Origin: Aquanectria penicillioides | Lineage: Eukaryota; Ascomycota; Sordariomycetes; Hypocreales; Nectriaceae | DNA length: 64,000 nucleotides | NCBI GenBank assembly: GCA_003415625.1 | Contig: PYIU01000007.1 | Location: forward strand, 3,038,001-3,102,000 | Direction of reading: 5' to 3' | Part shown: in pieces, positions 27,620-36,762 of the stretch | Layout of the letters: each line of letters starts with the position of its first letter | Numbering within the stretch: position 1 is the stretch's first letter | Notes under the pieces: generated by a model | The model's input: the letters and a program-made list of their open reading frames with translations, nothing else | What the model was told of the DNA's origin: nothing | The model's database searches: none | Made by a program: the position numbers and the translations under genes

Positions 27620-28003
27620 TAAATTAAAGTTTAAAGTAATATAGATTAATCTATTATTAAATTAATTAAAAAGATAAAAAGGATCTTAAAAATATAAAAA
27701 ATAAATAAATAGTTTTTTTTTAATTAATTTTTATTTTTAAAATTTTAAATTCCTTACATTTAAACCCTATTAAAGTTTTAGTGTAGCCCCTTATAATATT
27801 ACTTTATTTATAACTTTTTGCCCTATTTTCTTTCTTTCTTTTCTTTAAGGGATACTTTAAAGCATTTAATTAAATGCTTTAATACTCTTTTAAGTTATTT
27901 GCAGCTGCTTGGGAAGGCTATTCGGTCTTTGACCGAACCTGCTTACCCTATACCCTTTTAGGTGGGGTGTGTGTTTTGGCCAGTGTCCCCGTCCACCAAT
28001 ACA
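27620..28003 (+). repeat. LTR 4 (3' LTR of the outer element), 384 bp
   Basis: The left part is strongly RIP-mutated (starts TAAATTAAAG). From about 27905 to the end it is essentially unmutated, with normal G+C, showing the native end GTGTCCCCGTCCACCAATAC plus A. The inverted repeat TTCGGTC-TTT-GACCGAA lies near 27920. Confidence 0.87.
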
Positions 28004-28007
28004 GTAC
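28004..28007. repeat. Right target-site duplication (GTAC) of the outer retrotransposon
   Basis: Pairs with 3170-3173. Confidence 0.75.
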
Positions 28008-28217
28008 CTTGGTTTATACTAGTATATATCTCATTGGACTCGATTCAAAATGCAAATTGGCCTCAAACTTATGTTGTGGTATCAACAACAAAGGAATTCG
28101 ACTGGTCCTCAACGTCTTGTCGCCCATTCATTTTCAACTTCAAAGTCACATAATTGCATATATAAGGGGAAACATGATCTTATTTTTGAAATCAATCTTG
28201 GTTTTTCGATCTGGGCT

Positions 28218-29219
28218 TCAAATTTTGGGTCTATCAGCTGTCCAGCCGGACCCAACACCCAAGGCGCGATTTATTTCAGCACAGTTTTGAGACATCTCCA
28301 CACCCATCCACTGTTCGTCGAGTCTATCAAGCTCTGATTCCAGCTCCCAACCTTTTCCACCTTCAACGTAAACAGCGAGGCTAGTTTGGTCCTTGCCGTC
28401 ACTTTGCTGGGGCAAGGCTGCAAGAGTAATTGCATAATCACTCACTTCCTTGGCTGTATTAATGGGTAGTCCCTTTTCTTCCCAGATGTGTTGAATTCTG
28501 GATGACATTCCAGTGCTGATGAGCGATGGGCAGAGAATGTTGACCCGGATTCCATAAAGGCTGTGCAGATTCTTGCGTGTAGATCGGAAAAGGCCCATGA
28601 CCCCATGCTTACTAGGCGAATACACAAACAACCCAGCTTGCTCTTTAAATGCAGCCAAGGATCCGGTGAGCAACAATGACTTGTCCCGTCCGGAGCCAGC
28701 ATCCTGGCGGAGGTAGACGGCAGCTATGCGAGCAAAGTAAAGAGCTCCAAGCAGGTTAATATCAAGCACAGAAGTAGATGGAGGCTCCACAATCGATTTC
28801 AAATCAAGGTTGGGGTCAAACCAATTCTGTCCCTCTGTCACGCCAGCAATTGAGAGGGCGTGGTCGACACGACCGTGCTTGTTAAATGCTTCCTGAAAGA
28901 GGGCAAGGTTATCCTCATAGCTGCGGACATCCACTCGGCGGAAATGTAGTGTGCCAGTGCTGTATGGATGTTCATTTTTCAACTCATAGACGAGTCGAAG
29001 GCATGGGGCCTCATCAATATCTCCAAACACGACATGCGCTCCTACTTCAAACAAAGTCTTGACAATGGATTTTCCAACACCATGGGCGCCGCCTTCAAAT
29101 GAGAGTCAGATGTTTCAGGTCTAAAGTGAATAATCAACAAAAGGGGACTCACCAGTCAGGACAACAACTTGGTCGTGCAAGTTGGCAAAGGAGTCAGTGG
29201 CAAGGCTGTATACAGGCAT
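28218..29219 (-). CDS. Short-chain dehydrogenase/reductase (SDR)
   Basis: NAD(P)-dependent oxidoreductase of the classical SDR fold, 313 aa. Two exons (29219-29153 and 29092-28218) are joined over a 60-bp GTGAGT...AAG intron. The join restores the cofactor motif TGGAHGVG (TGxxxGxG) at residues about 22-29. The catalytic Ser is in LLLTGSLAAF and the catalytic pair is YSPSK (YxxxK). The usual NNAG element reads SIAG. The C-terminal part SLISTGMSS fits the substrate-loop region. Spacing resembles fungal 15-hydroxyprostaglandin-dehydrogenase-like SDRs. Start ATG at 29219 follows a 5' region with a perfect GGCCG palindrome. With the Dabb gene on the same strand and the monooxygenase across the retroelement, it probably belongs to a small oxidative pathway; the substrate is unknown. 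Confidence 0.87.
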
Positions 29220-29728
29220 GGTATGAAGGTACTTTCTATTCTGATTGCCTTAGATGACAAAGGAACAACGATATGTTTAACAGGTTAAAAAGAGCCAAGA
29301 CCACGAAATACTACCAAGCCATCTAATTCCTGGAAGCCCAGCGCTCTGCAGCGACCTTTAACGAAGGGCGGTATCGTCGATAGTCTGGTGAGTTGGCCGA
29401 CGGCCAAAGAATAATCATCTTCGGCCATTGCTCGGGTGGTTATTTGATAGCCTAGCATGCAGGGGGATACGCCTTCAATCGAGTGGTTTGTTTGAGTTTT
29501 GGGCCAATTGGGTGAAGAACTTGTTTATCAGGGTTGAGCTGTGAAGAGGGCAGCAATCAAATCTATAGTACGAGGAATTTAAACGTTTGCAACACTGTGT
29601 TTATGATGAAATTTTATATTTTATAGTCACTCTATCATTATCTAATCAACCGCATCAAGAAAATATCATGTGGTTATAAGCGTTGGCAGGTTTATGGATT
29701 CAGCCTATGGTAGCAAGATATACAAACT
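29220..29728. other. Intergenic region between SDR start and Dabb stop
   Basis: Promoter of the SDR and 3' flank of the Dabb gene. It holds the palindrome at 29393-29407 and a further TTCGGCCATT at about 29420. No gene seen. Confidence 0.6.
29393..29407. promoter_or_regulatory. Perfect palindrome TTGGCCG-A-CGGCCAA in the SDR promoter
   Basis: Seven-base inverted arms around one central base, about 175 bp upstream of the SDR start. The CCG-N-CGG core is the kind of site bound by dimeric Zn2Cys6 regulators. It shares GGCCGA with the monooxygenase promoter. Confidence 0.45.
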
Positions 29729-30192
29729 TCAAATAGCATGGCTTCCAAACTCTTTGTCGATAAAATCCACAGCCTGCACTTGTTGAAGGACTGAATCGCT
29801 CCAGTTGACAAATTCCAGATGCACCGGGTCCTTCAATGCGTAATAGTTTCGATCCTCAGTATTATCAAAAGTCACAACAAAGACGTGGGTGAGTCCGTTC
29901 TGCGAAACGGGCATTGAGGTCAGCAGACGCTGTGAGGCTCCATCGCCATTCTTACCTGGATCCCCTGCACAGAGTTGTCTCGACCTCCAGCGCAGGACTT
30001 AATGTAAGGTTTGTTCGTGTTAGGGTGTAAGCACTGCTCCTTCAAAGCCAGCATGCGGTTGATGAGTTCCTGTTTTGGCACCTTTGTCTTAGTCTCGTCT
30101 TCAATCCTTAGCAAAGGCCGTGGAGGTACCTCGACGGAGCCGGGCGTAGTGCCCGGCTTGAATTGAAAAGACACAATATGGGTGACAGTCAT
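29729..30192 (-). CDS. Dabb (stress-responsive A/B barrel) domain protein
   Basis: Small dimeric alpha+beta barrel protein, 135 aa. Exons 30192-29956 and 29899-29729 are joined in phase 0 over a 56-bp GTAAGA...CAG intron. The N-terminal strand THIVSFQFKPG and the C-terminal NYYALKDPVHLEFV are the two hallmarks of the Dabb family. Members act as single-domain enzymes, for example polyketide cyclases of the olivetolic-acid-cyclase type, or as poorly known stress proteins. Its place beside an SDR and close to a Baeyer-Villiger-type monooxygenase favours a metabolic role. The insert of about 25 residues between strand 1 and helix 1 (PRPLLRIEDETKTKVPKQEL) is longer than I expect for this family. 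Which reaction it performs, if any, cannot be seen. Confidence 0.82.
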
Positions 30193-31585
30193 TGTTGACT
30201 CCTTGAGACTCGTGCACGGCGAATATGTGATCAGAGCAGGGGTACGCTTGATCTTTTAAATTAGTTCGCCGAAGTTGCCCGTGATTTTAGCCACTAGTTG
30301 TGTTGCCCGACGCTTGATCAAGGCGTCTCGCACCGCACCGACGGGCGAATCAATTGTGCATTCGTTTCTGGGGCCCTAATCCTTCAAGCCTTTGGAATAA
30401 ATCTAGGACATTTCCAAACTCTCGAAGGATTTACAGCTGAATCCTTTTTCTTATGAGCCTTGACGCGGAGAATATACCTAATCGTACGTATTCCAGCTCA
30501 CGTTTCGTTCCATTTATGGTGGCGTGGGTGTTTGTCTCCTGCTGACAACGCCTTTGCCCGATCGGGCGCCATCGGCCAAGTTCACCGAGGTAAACCTCAA
30601 GATCCTTATCTCGAGACATATCGGCGTGCAGCGATAGTCACGAGCTGCCTTTTTTACATAATCGTAATTCTTTGAGGCTATCGGTGGTGTAGTCGCATGG
30701 TGTGGCCGACAAACCAGGGATTGGCTGGTTGGGGTATTTTGCACATTGGATTCCAGAGAGGCTGCAATGGTCTCCTTCTAGACCACGCGAATGGCTCACG
30801 TTCCATGCCTCGGCCAGTCATATCATTGCACGTAGTTCAGCATTATCACAGTATTTAACCAGCCATTGAACCGTGTAGTGAGGCGGTAAGGATGCTAGGG
30901 TATGCGGGAACATGTTTCAACCGAGGAACCTGTTGTTGTTCCTGCACTACAATCCACCCACTAGCCTTGCGGATGATTGATAGACATGGAAATGTATCGA
31001 ATCAATCATCTGAACGAACCTACCAGGTCCGCACCCAACTATTTGAGGTTCCATCGGGCTTGAAACACGACGCTCAGCCCCGATAGGGATGGCTGGGCGT
31101 CTCCTCCAACTGATCGTCGCCAAATTCGCCACTGGGCTAGCAAAGGGATTAATGATGTCAAACTTATGACGGGAGCCTCGCGACAGGGATGCGGCGTAGA
31201 TGATCACCCATTCACCAGCCGCCATAGGGTATCTGACGCCATTTGGCGACATCACTGGTGAGCAACTGCTGAGATCATAGACGTGCGTGGCATGCTGATC
31301 AGCTAGGGATAGGTGATTGGAACAACCCTCGCCTGGGACAGGATATCCATGCCCGACTATGGTGACGGGGAAGGCTTGAGGAGCTGGTAGGTTAGAAATA
31401 TTTCACATTGTTCGCAGCCTTGAAAGTTGCGCCTAGTGACGCAAACGTTTGCAATGCCTGCATTGCGTGCAATGTGAGCGTGACTCGCATTTTCTCATGC
31501 TTAAAGGGAGCACATTGGACTCCAGATTCGAACCCCTTAAACGAAAAGTCAAACCACTGCAACTACAACAAAATTGATTTCCACC
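30193..31585. other. Intergenic region with GGCCGA motifs and tandem palindromes
   Basis: TCGGCCAA (30572-30579) and GTGGCCGAC (30702-30710) lie upstream of the Dabb gene. Palindromes at 31441-31466 lie upstream of the RS protein. Short frames here show no family features. Confidence 0.5.
31441..31466. promoter_or_regulatory. Two overlapping palindromes upstream of the RS-rich protein gene
   Basis: GCAAACGTTTGC (31441-31452) is directly followed, sharing GC, by GCAATGC-CT-GCATTGC (31451-31466), and then by another GCAATG. The start codon is 120 bp downstream. A regulatory role is inference. Confidence 0.3.
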
Positions 31586-32200
31586 ATGCCAGATTATGAA
31601 CGTTACCGACGAAGTCGCTACGACGATTTCATTGATCCATCGGATGATGAGCTCTACTACAGCGAAGACAGATCTAGATCAAAAACCAGATCTTTGAGCC
31701 GAGGAATCGTCCACCGGCTTGGATCTGCCATGGGGCTCCGAACTTCAGATTCCCGCGACAGAGGGCGATCACGCTCATCTTCTATCGACCAAAGGCATTA
31801 CTCTCCTCACAGGTACAGCCGTCACCGTCATCGCCGAGATTCCTACAGCTTGTCGCGTTCTCCATCTCCCATTCCGTCTGTCCTTCGTGGTCACCGCCGG
31901 CGAGGACGCAGCCGCAGCAAATCTAAGGCTACCGCCGATCGAAACATCGACCATGCCATCAGGGCAGCAATCGACGCCGCCGCTGTGGAGATATTCAGGG
32001 TCAGGTCGGAACGCGTTCCGTGGAAAAAGAAGGGCGCCAGAGTGGCAACAGCCGCCGTCTGCGCCGGTCTCATAGATTCGATGATTGATGGGAACCGTGA
32101 CAAGCACACTAAGCGATCTGTGGTCCAATCAACTATTGGAGGTCTGGTTGCCAATAGAATATTGAACGGGCCACGCAAAGAGATGCGAAAGCATCACTGA
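31586..32200 (+). CDS. RS-rich protein with glycine-zipper-like C-terminus (fungal, function unknown)
   Basis: A 204-aa single-exon protein. ATG at 31586 (TTTCCACCATGCC) is chosen over an ATG four codons upstream because of its better context. Residues about 1-115 are hydrophilic and rich in Arg, Ser, Tyr and Asp with many RS/SR pairs (SRSPSP, RGRSRSKSK). The C-terminal part changes to Ala/Gly-rich helices (ARVATAAVCAGLIDSMIDG, TIGGLVANRILNG), resembling the glycine-zipper-like tails of fungal DUF3824-type proteins. RS regions are often phosphorylated and RNA- or membrane-associated, but nothing here fixes the role. Both a frame shadow on the plus strand and two on the minus strand are artefacts of this gene's composition. 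Confidence 0.75.
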   Translation: MPDYERYRRSRYDDFIDPSDDELYYSEDRSRSKTRSLSRGIVHRLGSAMGLRTSDSRDRGRSRSSSIDQRHYSPHRYSRHRHRRDSYSLSRSPSPIPSVLRGHRRRGRSRSKSKATADRNIDHAIRAAIDAAAVEIFRVRSERVPWKKKGARVATAAVCAGLIDSMIDGNRDKHTKRSVVQSTIGGLVANRILNGPRKEMRKHH

Positions 32201-34825
32201 TCAAGACGGGCTGTCTGGCCGCTGGTTGGTTCAGATACAATGTGAGCACTCAGTTTTCTGATTGCTAAGGACGATTACTCTGGTTCGCAACTTTGAGAGT
32301 CCCGAGCTAACACGGTTTAAAATTGAAGAAGGCATATGATACCACAGGGATTATTATTATTCAAGGGGAACTAAGGCTCTGTGAGCTTTTGGTTGTGTGG
32401 GTTCTTGAGGGTTGGGATATGTAATAGCAGCTCGGTGTTAGCGGGCGTTACAATGATACGCAAGTAACACAGCAAACGAAGTGATTAATTCGAGTGTTTT
32501 TGAATGACAACCTTCTTTGATGTGTAGGGTGGAGTGCCTGGCATTGGTCGTTGATATAAAGATCCGCGAAGGATGGGACGCTCACTTGGAAGTCCGGGAG
32601 ACCTTGCCCTGACCTATTGGCAGCCAGCTATCAATTTACGTGGACGGAATGAACTAGATCTTGCATTAGAAATGGCAAACACCTGGATCCCGCCCACCGT
32701 GGATATTAGTCTGTGGTTATCGAAGCTGGTTTTTGCCACATCAATTTGATCCTTGCTCAGGGCCAATATTCCGCACCCCAAAGACGTGTGTAAAATGCAG
32801 CCTAAACAAAACGCAGACGCGAGAAGGCACCGAAAACACAAGGGTGCATTTACCTCGGCAAGTTGGTTACGAGGATATTGATTAGGTGGCATGTTTCAAT
32901 GATATTCGTACTTGTCATCCTTTTCGGGTGGGGAAAATGATAACATGATGTGTCTCTTTGATTCGAAATCAACTTGTCCGGTGAAGAGATGTGGTCGAAA
33001 GCTCCACGAGTCGACGGAATGCCTAGGTAGGGCAGGGATAAGGTGGATCGTCAATTTGCGATGATCTGCTTTCGCGTTTTTCGGACCGTCGGGTTGATCG
33101 TACACCCCAAAAAACAGCAATGGAACCAGCCTTTTTTGAAATCACACGGCATTACCTGCTCCGTATGCTAGCAGCCACGGGGGACTTACATTAACCGCTT
33201 TTGTCCTAGCTACTGCTTCTCGTCGCAAGCTGTGTACAGTAACTGGACATCAACATCTTTGTCAACTCCGTCGTGCGACCCTGTGTCACCCCAGAGTGAG
33301 TTACCCTAGACGGCTGTTCCCCGCGAGGACAAGGGAACCAGCGAAAACCACTCGGCCGGGTGCCACATGGCTGGCTCGCCTGGGATAATAATAAACGCGG
33401 GTGCACTCCTTCATCCGCCAAAGATGCGTCTATCCTGTTTAGAGTAACTCAGGCTGGGTGGGAGGCTTCCAGGTTCGCTAACCGGGGGTTACACCCACCG
33501 TCTGGGTCTCGCTAGCGACAAGGAAATGCGTCATCTGCGACAGGTATCGGACCTTCAAAATGCTCGTCATTGGCAGATCGTAAAGCTAGCGAACAGTACG
33601 TACTACCAACGGGGCCGGACTTTGAGCGATAAATGCCGAGCCGTGCAGGTCTTGGCTGCTGTGACTGGATATCCATTTGCAAGTTTGCTGCCAATTGTTG
33701 GTGAACATGGTCAATTCCAGGGAGCGCGCTTGCAATCGCGAGGTTTTGCGGTGACACTTGTTGGGAGGAGGGTTCTTGGCGGCAGTGACGCGAGGTTATT
33801 CGCATTCTTAATCGATAGCTTCTTTGACTGAACTACTTGACAGAATCGACCTGTTTTCAACGCTGTAGTCCGTGACGGATCAACTTCATCTTCGCCTCGA
33901 CTCGACTTGTCATGAGATCCTTGGGGTATTAGTTCCCGTCCTATATCCTTGTTGGCCCACGGGACAACGCCCATCATGGCGCTATCCTTCTTGCCTCCCC
34001 CCCATGATAGCTACCATGAAACCCTGACCCACGACCCTCCACGCGAAGCCGTGCAAGCGCACCAGAGACGAGATGCATCGGTTGCTATCCCTACGACGGG
34101 CCGGCGGGCGATTCCAAATGCGCTGGCCGCGGGACCCGTTCTGACGCGCCAAATCGCACCAAGCAGCGCAATACGATTACGGCCCCAAACATCGGCGGTG
34201 GGCCCCAAAACAGGCAGTCAAGCAGACGGGCTCTGGAATCGCGACAGTCGATTTGCCTCTGCAAGAACAAGCATCGCCAGATGTGGCACTGGGCGAGTGG
34301 AGGATCTCATGCACAATGACAGGCTGCGGGCAGGGATGCTCGTCAAAGTTTGGGTCGGCTCTACTATGTAGAGGGCGAGTTCCATTTCCATCGCCAAACC
34401 ACTGTAGCGCCCTCCCGCATTCGCCATAGCGCCCACGGTAGGGTTGCGCAGGGGCTGTAAGGGCGCGACCAGGGGGCCCCTTCAGCGCTTGAACCGCTGC
34501 AGCTGAACCTGCAACCTGTTTAGGGGGGGCCTAGCAGAGGGGCCCTATTCGGAGCACTGTTACGCTCGGGGATGGCTTGTTCGGGGTGGCGCTCGGGGAC
34601 CATTTACTGCATGTGATGGAGCCCGGATAGCGGCAAGTGGCCCCGCTAAAATTTATCCAAGTAGTCTTCTCCCCCCCCCCCCGCGATGCGATCGTCGAGC
34701 CCGAAAGCTTCAAGCTTTAATCCTTTTAATCCCTTGAGGTCGCCGACTTCCCTCTTCGACACAGCATCAACGTCGCCGTCCTCGCTCTTTCTTGGGTTTG
34801 GGCTTGTGCTTTATATTTATACAAG
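32201..34825. other. Long intergenic region (2.6 kb)
   Basis: Several short frames, the longest 140 codons at 33949-34371, have no family features and no splice partners. A C-run (about 34671-34682) and pyrimidine-rich stretches precede the lyase gene and probably belong to its 5' region. I see no gene here. Confidence 0.5.
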
Positions 34826-36762
34826 ATGCCTGGTTCCTCACGTTTGCCCGCCAGCCTGCGCAGCAGCTTCGAGTCTGTAAGGCGTAGGCGCCATGAGTTC
34901 TCATGGTCGCTGCTAAATCTGGACCTGTAAGTAATTGCATTTTCATGCGCCTGCACGTGGCTGCCAGGACTCGATGACGATCTCTACTCCGGCCACCACG
35001 GCGCGCGCCGCAGCAATTGCCAGCTCTTACGGCTGCTCCTACGTCTTCACGGCATCTATTCACCGTTCCGAGGGCTGACAATTGTTCCTATTTCAACCAC
35101 CGCAGGCTACGCAACATCCTCCTATTCTTCTTCGTGCTACGATGGACCCGCCGCACATTCTGGCAGATCAAGGGCCGCGGGATCCTCGGCTCCATGGTCC
35201 AGCTGTACGTCAACATCCGCCGCATCCTCTACGGCTACTTCCTGCGGGCTCCCGGCGTCCGCAGCAAGGTGCAAAAGGAGGTTAAGGAGACCATCGCCAA
35301 GCTGTCGTCCAAGATGGTGCCGCAAGACAAGGTCCGATACTTGAACCTGCCCAAGGAGGGGCTCCCCCACGATACCGTCCGAACCGAGCTCGAATCCCTC
35401 GCCAGCATGGACCATATCCGCTGGGAGGACGGCTGCGTGTCTGGCGCGGTATACCACGGCGAGGACGAGCTCATCAAGCTGCAGACGGAGGCCTTTGGCA
35501 AGTTTACCGTTGCCAACCCCATCCACCCGGACGTCTTCCCCGGCGTGCGCAAGATGGAGGCCGAGGTTGTAAGCATGGTGCTTGGAATGTTTCACGCGCC
35601 CCCTCAGGCGGCTGGCACCTCGACCAGCGGAGGAACCGACAGCATCCTCATGGCATGTCTGGCAGCGCGCCAGAGGGCGTACCACGAGCGTGGGGTGACA
35701 GAGCCCGAGATGTACGTCAACAGTCGCGAACCCCTGCATGTGCGCACGTTGTACTAACGGCAGAATAGGATTCTCCCCGAGACGGCTCACACAGCTTTCC
35801 ACAAGGCTTCCCAGTACTTCAAGATCAAGATCCACCTGGTCGAATGCCCTGCGCCCAACTACCAGGTCGACGTCCGAGCCGTCGCACGCCTCTGCAACCC
35901 CAACACGGTGCTGCTCGTCGGTTCTGCCCCCAACTTTCCCCACGGGATCATGGACGACATTGTCGCCCTTTCCCAGCTGGCCTTCCGCAAGAACATCTGG
36001 CTGCACGTCGATTGCTGTCTGGGATCCTTCCTCGTGCCCTTCCTGGAGAAGGCCGGTTTCGAGTCGCAGCTGTTTGATTTCCGCCTCAAGGGAGTCACTA
36101 GCATCAGCTGTGATACCCACAAGTACGGCTTTGCGCCCAAGGGCAACTCGACCGTCCTTTACCGCTCAGCCGAGCTGCGAACGTACCAGTACTTTGTGTC
36201 TCCTGATTGGTCGGGTGGTGTGTACGCCTCTCCAGGTATCGCAGGCTCGCGACCGGGAGCGCTCATTGCCGGATGCTGGGCTAGTCTGATGACGATTGGA
36301 GAGGCCGGGTACATTGACGCCTGCTCCAAGATTGTGGGCACAGCCAAGAAGATTGCAGAGGCCATCCAGCAGACGCCGACTCTGGGCGGTGAGCTGGAGA
36401 TTCTGGGCAAGCCTCTTGTGTCAGTGGTGGCGTTCACGGCTCGCAACCTCAACATCTACGACATTGCCGACGCTATGACCGACAAGGGCTGGCACCTGAA
36501 TGCGCTGCAGAGCCCGCCCGCCATCCACGTTGCGGTCACTCTGCCCATCACTAAGGCATGGGAAAGGCTTATTGCCGACCTGGAGGCCGTTGTCGAGGAC
36601 GAGCGCGAAAAGGAGCGTGCCAGGCTCGTCGAGGGCAAGGCTCCCAAGGGCAAGGCCATGGGTGACTCGGCTGCCTTGTATGGTGTCGCGGGCTCCCTAC
36701 CTCACAAGGGCGTCGTTGTGGAGCTGGCAACGGGCTTCCTCGACCTGTTGTACAAGGCCTAA
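34826..36762 (+). CDS. DPL1: Sphingosine-1-phosphate lyase
   Basis: PLP-dependent enzyme of the endoplasmic reticulum that splits phosphorylated sphingoid bases into a fatty aldehyde and phosphoethanolamine, the exit step of sphingolipid breakdown. Exons 34826-34926, 35106-35711 and 35769-36762 give 566 aa, a normal length. The 179-bp first intron is long for this window; the second has a TACTAAC branch site. The N-terminus MPGSSRLPASLRSSFESVRR is followed by the membrane segment RNILLFFFVLRWTRRTFW (about 36-53). The PLP-binding lysine lies in SCDTHKYGFAPKG, and GTSTSGGTDSILMA and WLHVDCCLGSFLVP are the conserved cofactor-pocket segments. Exon 1 was added because it supplies the conserved N-terminus and splices in frame; it is less certain than the rest. 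Confidence 0.95.

Larger units (their letters stand above)
3174..28003 (+). mobile_element. Outer RIP-degraded Ty3/gypsy-type LTR retrotransposon, carrying a nested copy of itself
   Basis: Order of parts: LTR (3174-3557), gag-pol remnant (3558-10295), nested element with its target duplication (10296-22713 region), pol-to-LTR remainder (22710-27619), LTR (27620-28003). Without the inner copy and one GTAT the outer element is 12,416 bp, almost the same as the inner copy at 12,410 bp. The block is extremely A+T rich, with TpA everywhere and stops in all frames, as expected after RIP. Decayed gag zinc knuckle, reverse transcriptase and integrase stretches can be read on the plus strand. The 4-bp target duplication is GTAC. 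The element sits in the short gap between the 3' ends of the monooxygenase and the SDR and breaks no gene. Confidence 0.88.

Noticed and set aside
3174..28003. CRISPR-like or satellite interpretation of the repeated palindrome
   Set aside because: Spacing is irregular, there are no unique equal-length spacers, and the host is a eukaryote. The repeats sit inside two alignable retroelement copies.
3174..28003. Mitochondrial origin of the A+T-rich block
   Set aside because: LTR ends, target duplications and retroelement motifs explain it, and the bias is of the RIP type with stops in every frame.
33949..34371. 140-codon frame upstream of the lyase
   Set aside because: Low-complexity, G+C-driven, with opposing frames of equal quality and no recognisable motif.
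35137..36120. 327-codon minus-strand frame over the lyase gene
   Set aside because: Antisense shadow of the strongly supported sphingosine-1-phosphate lyase exons.
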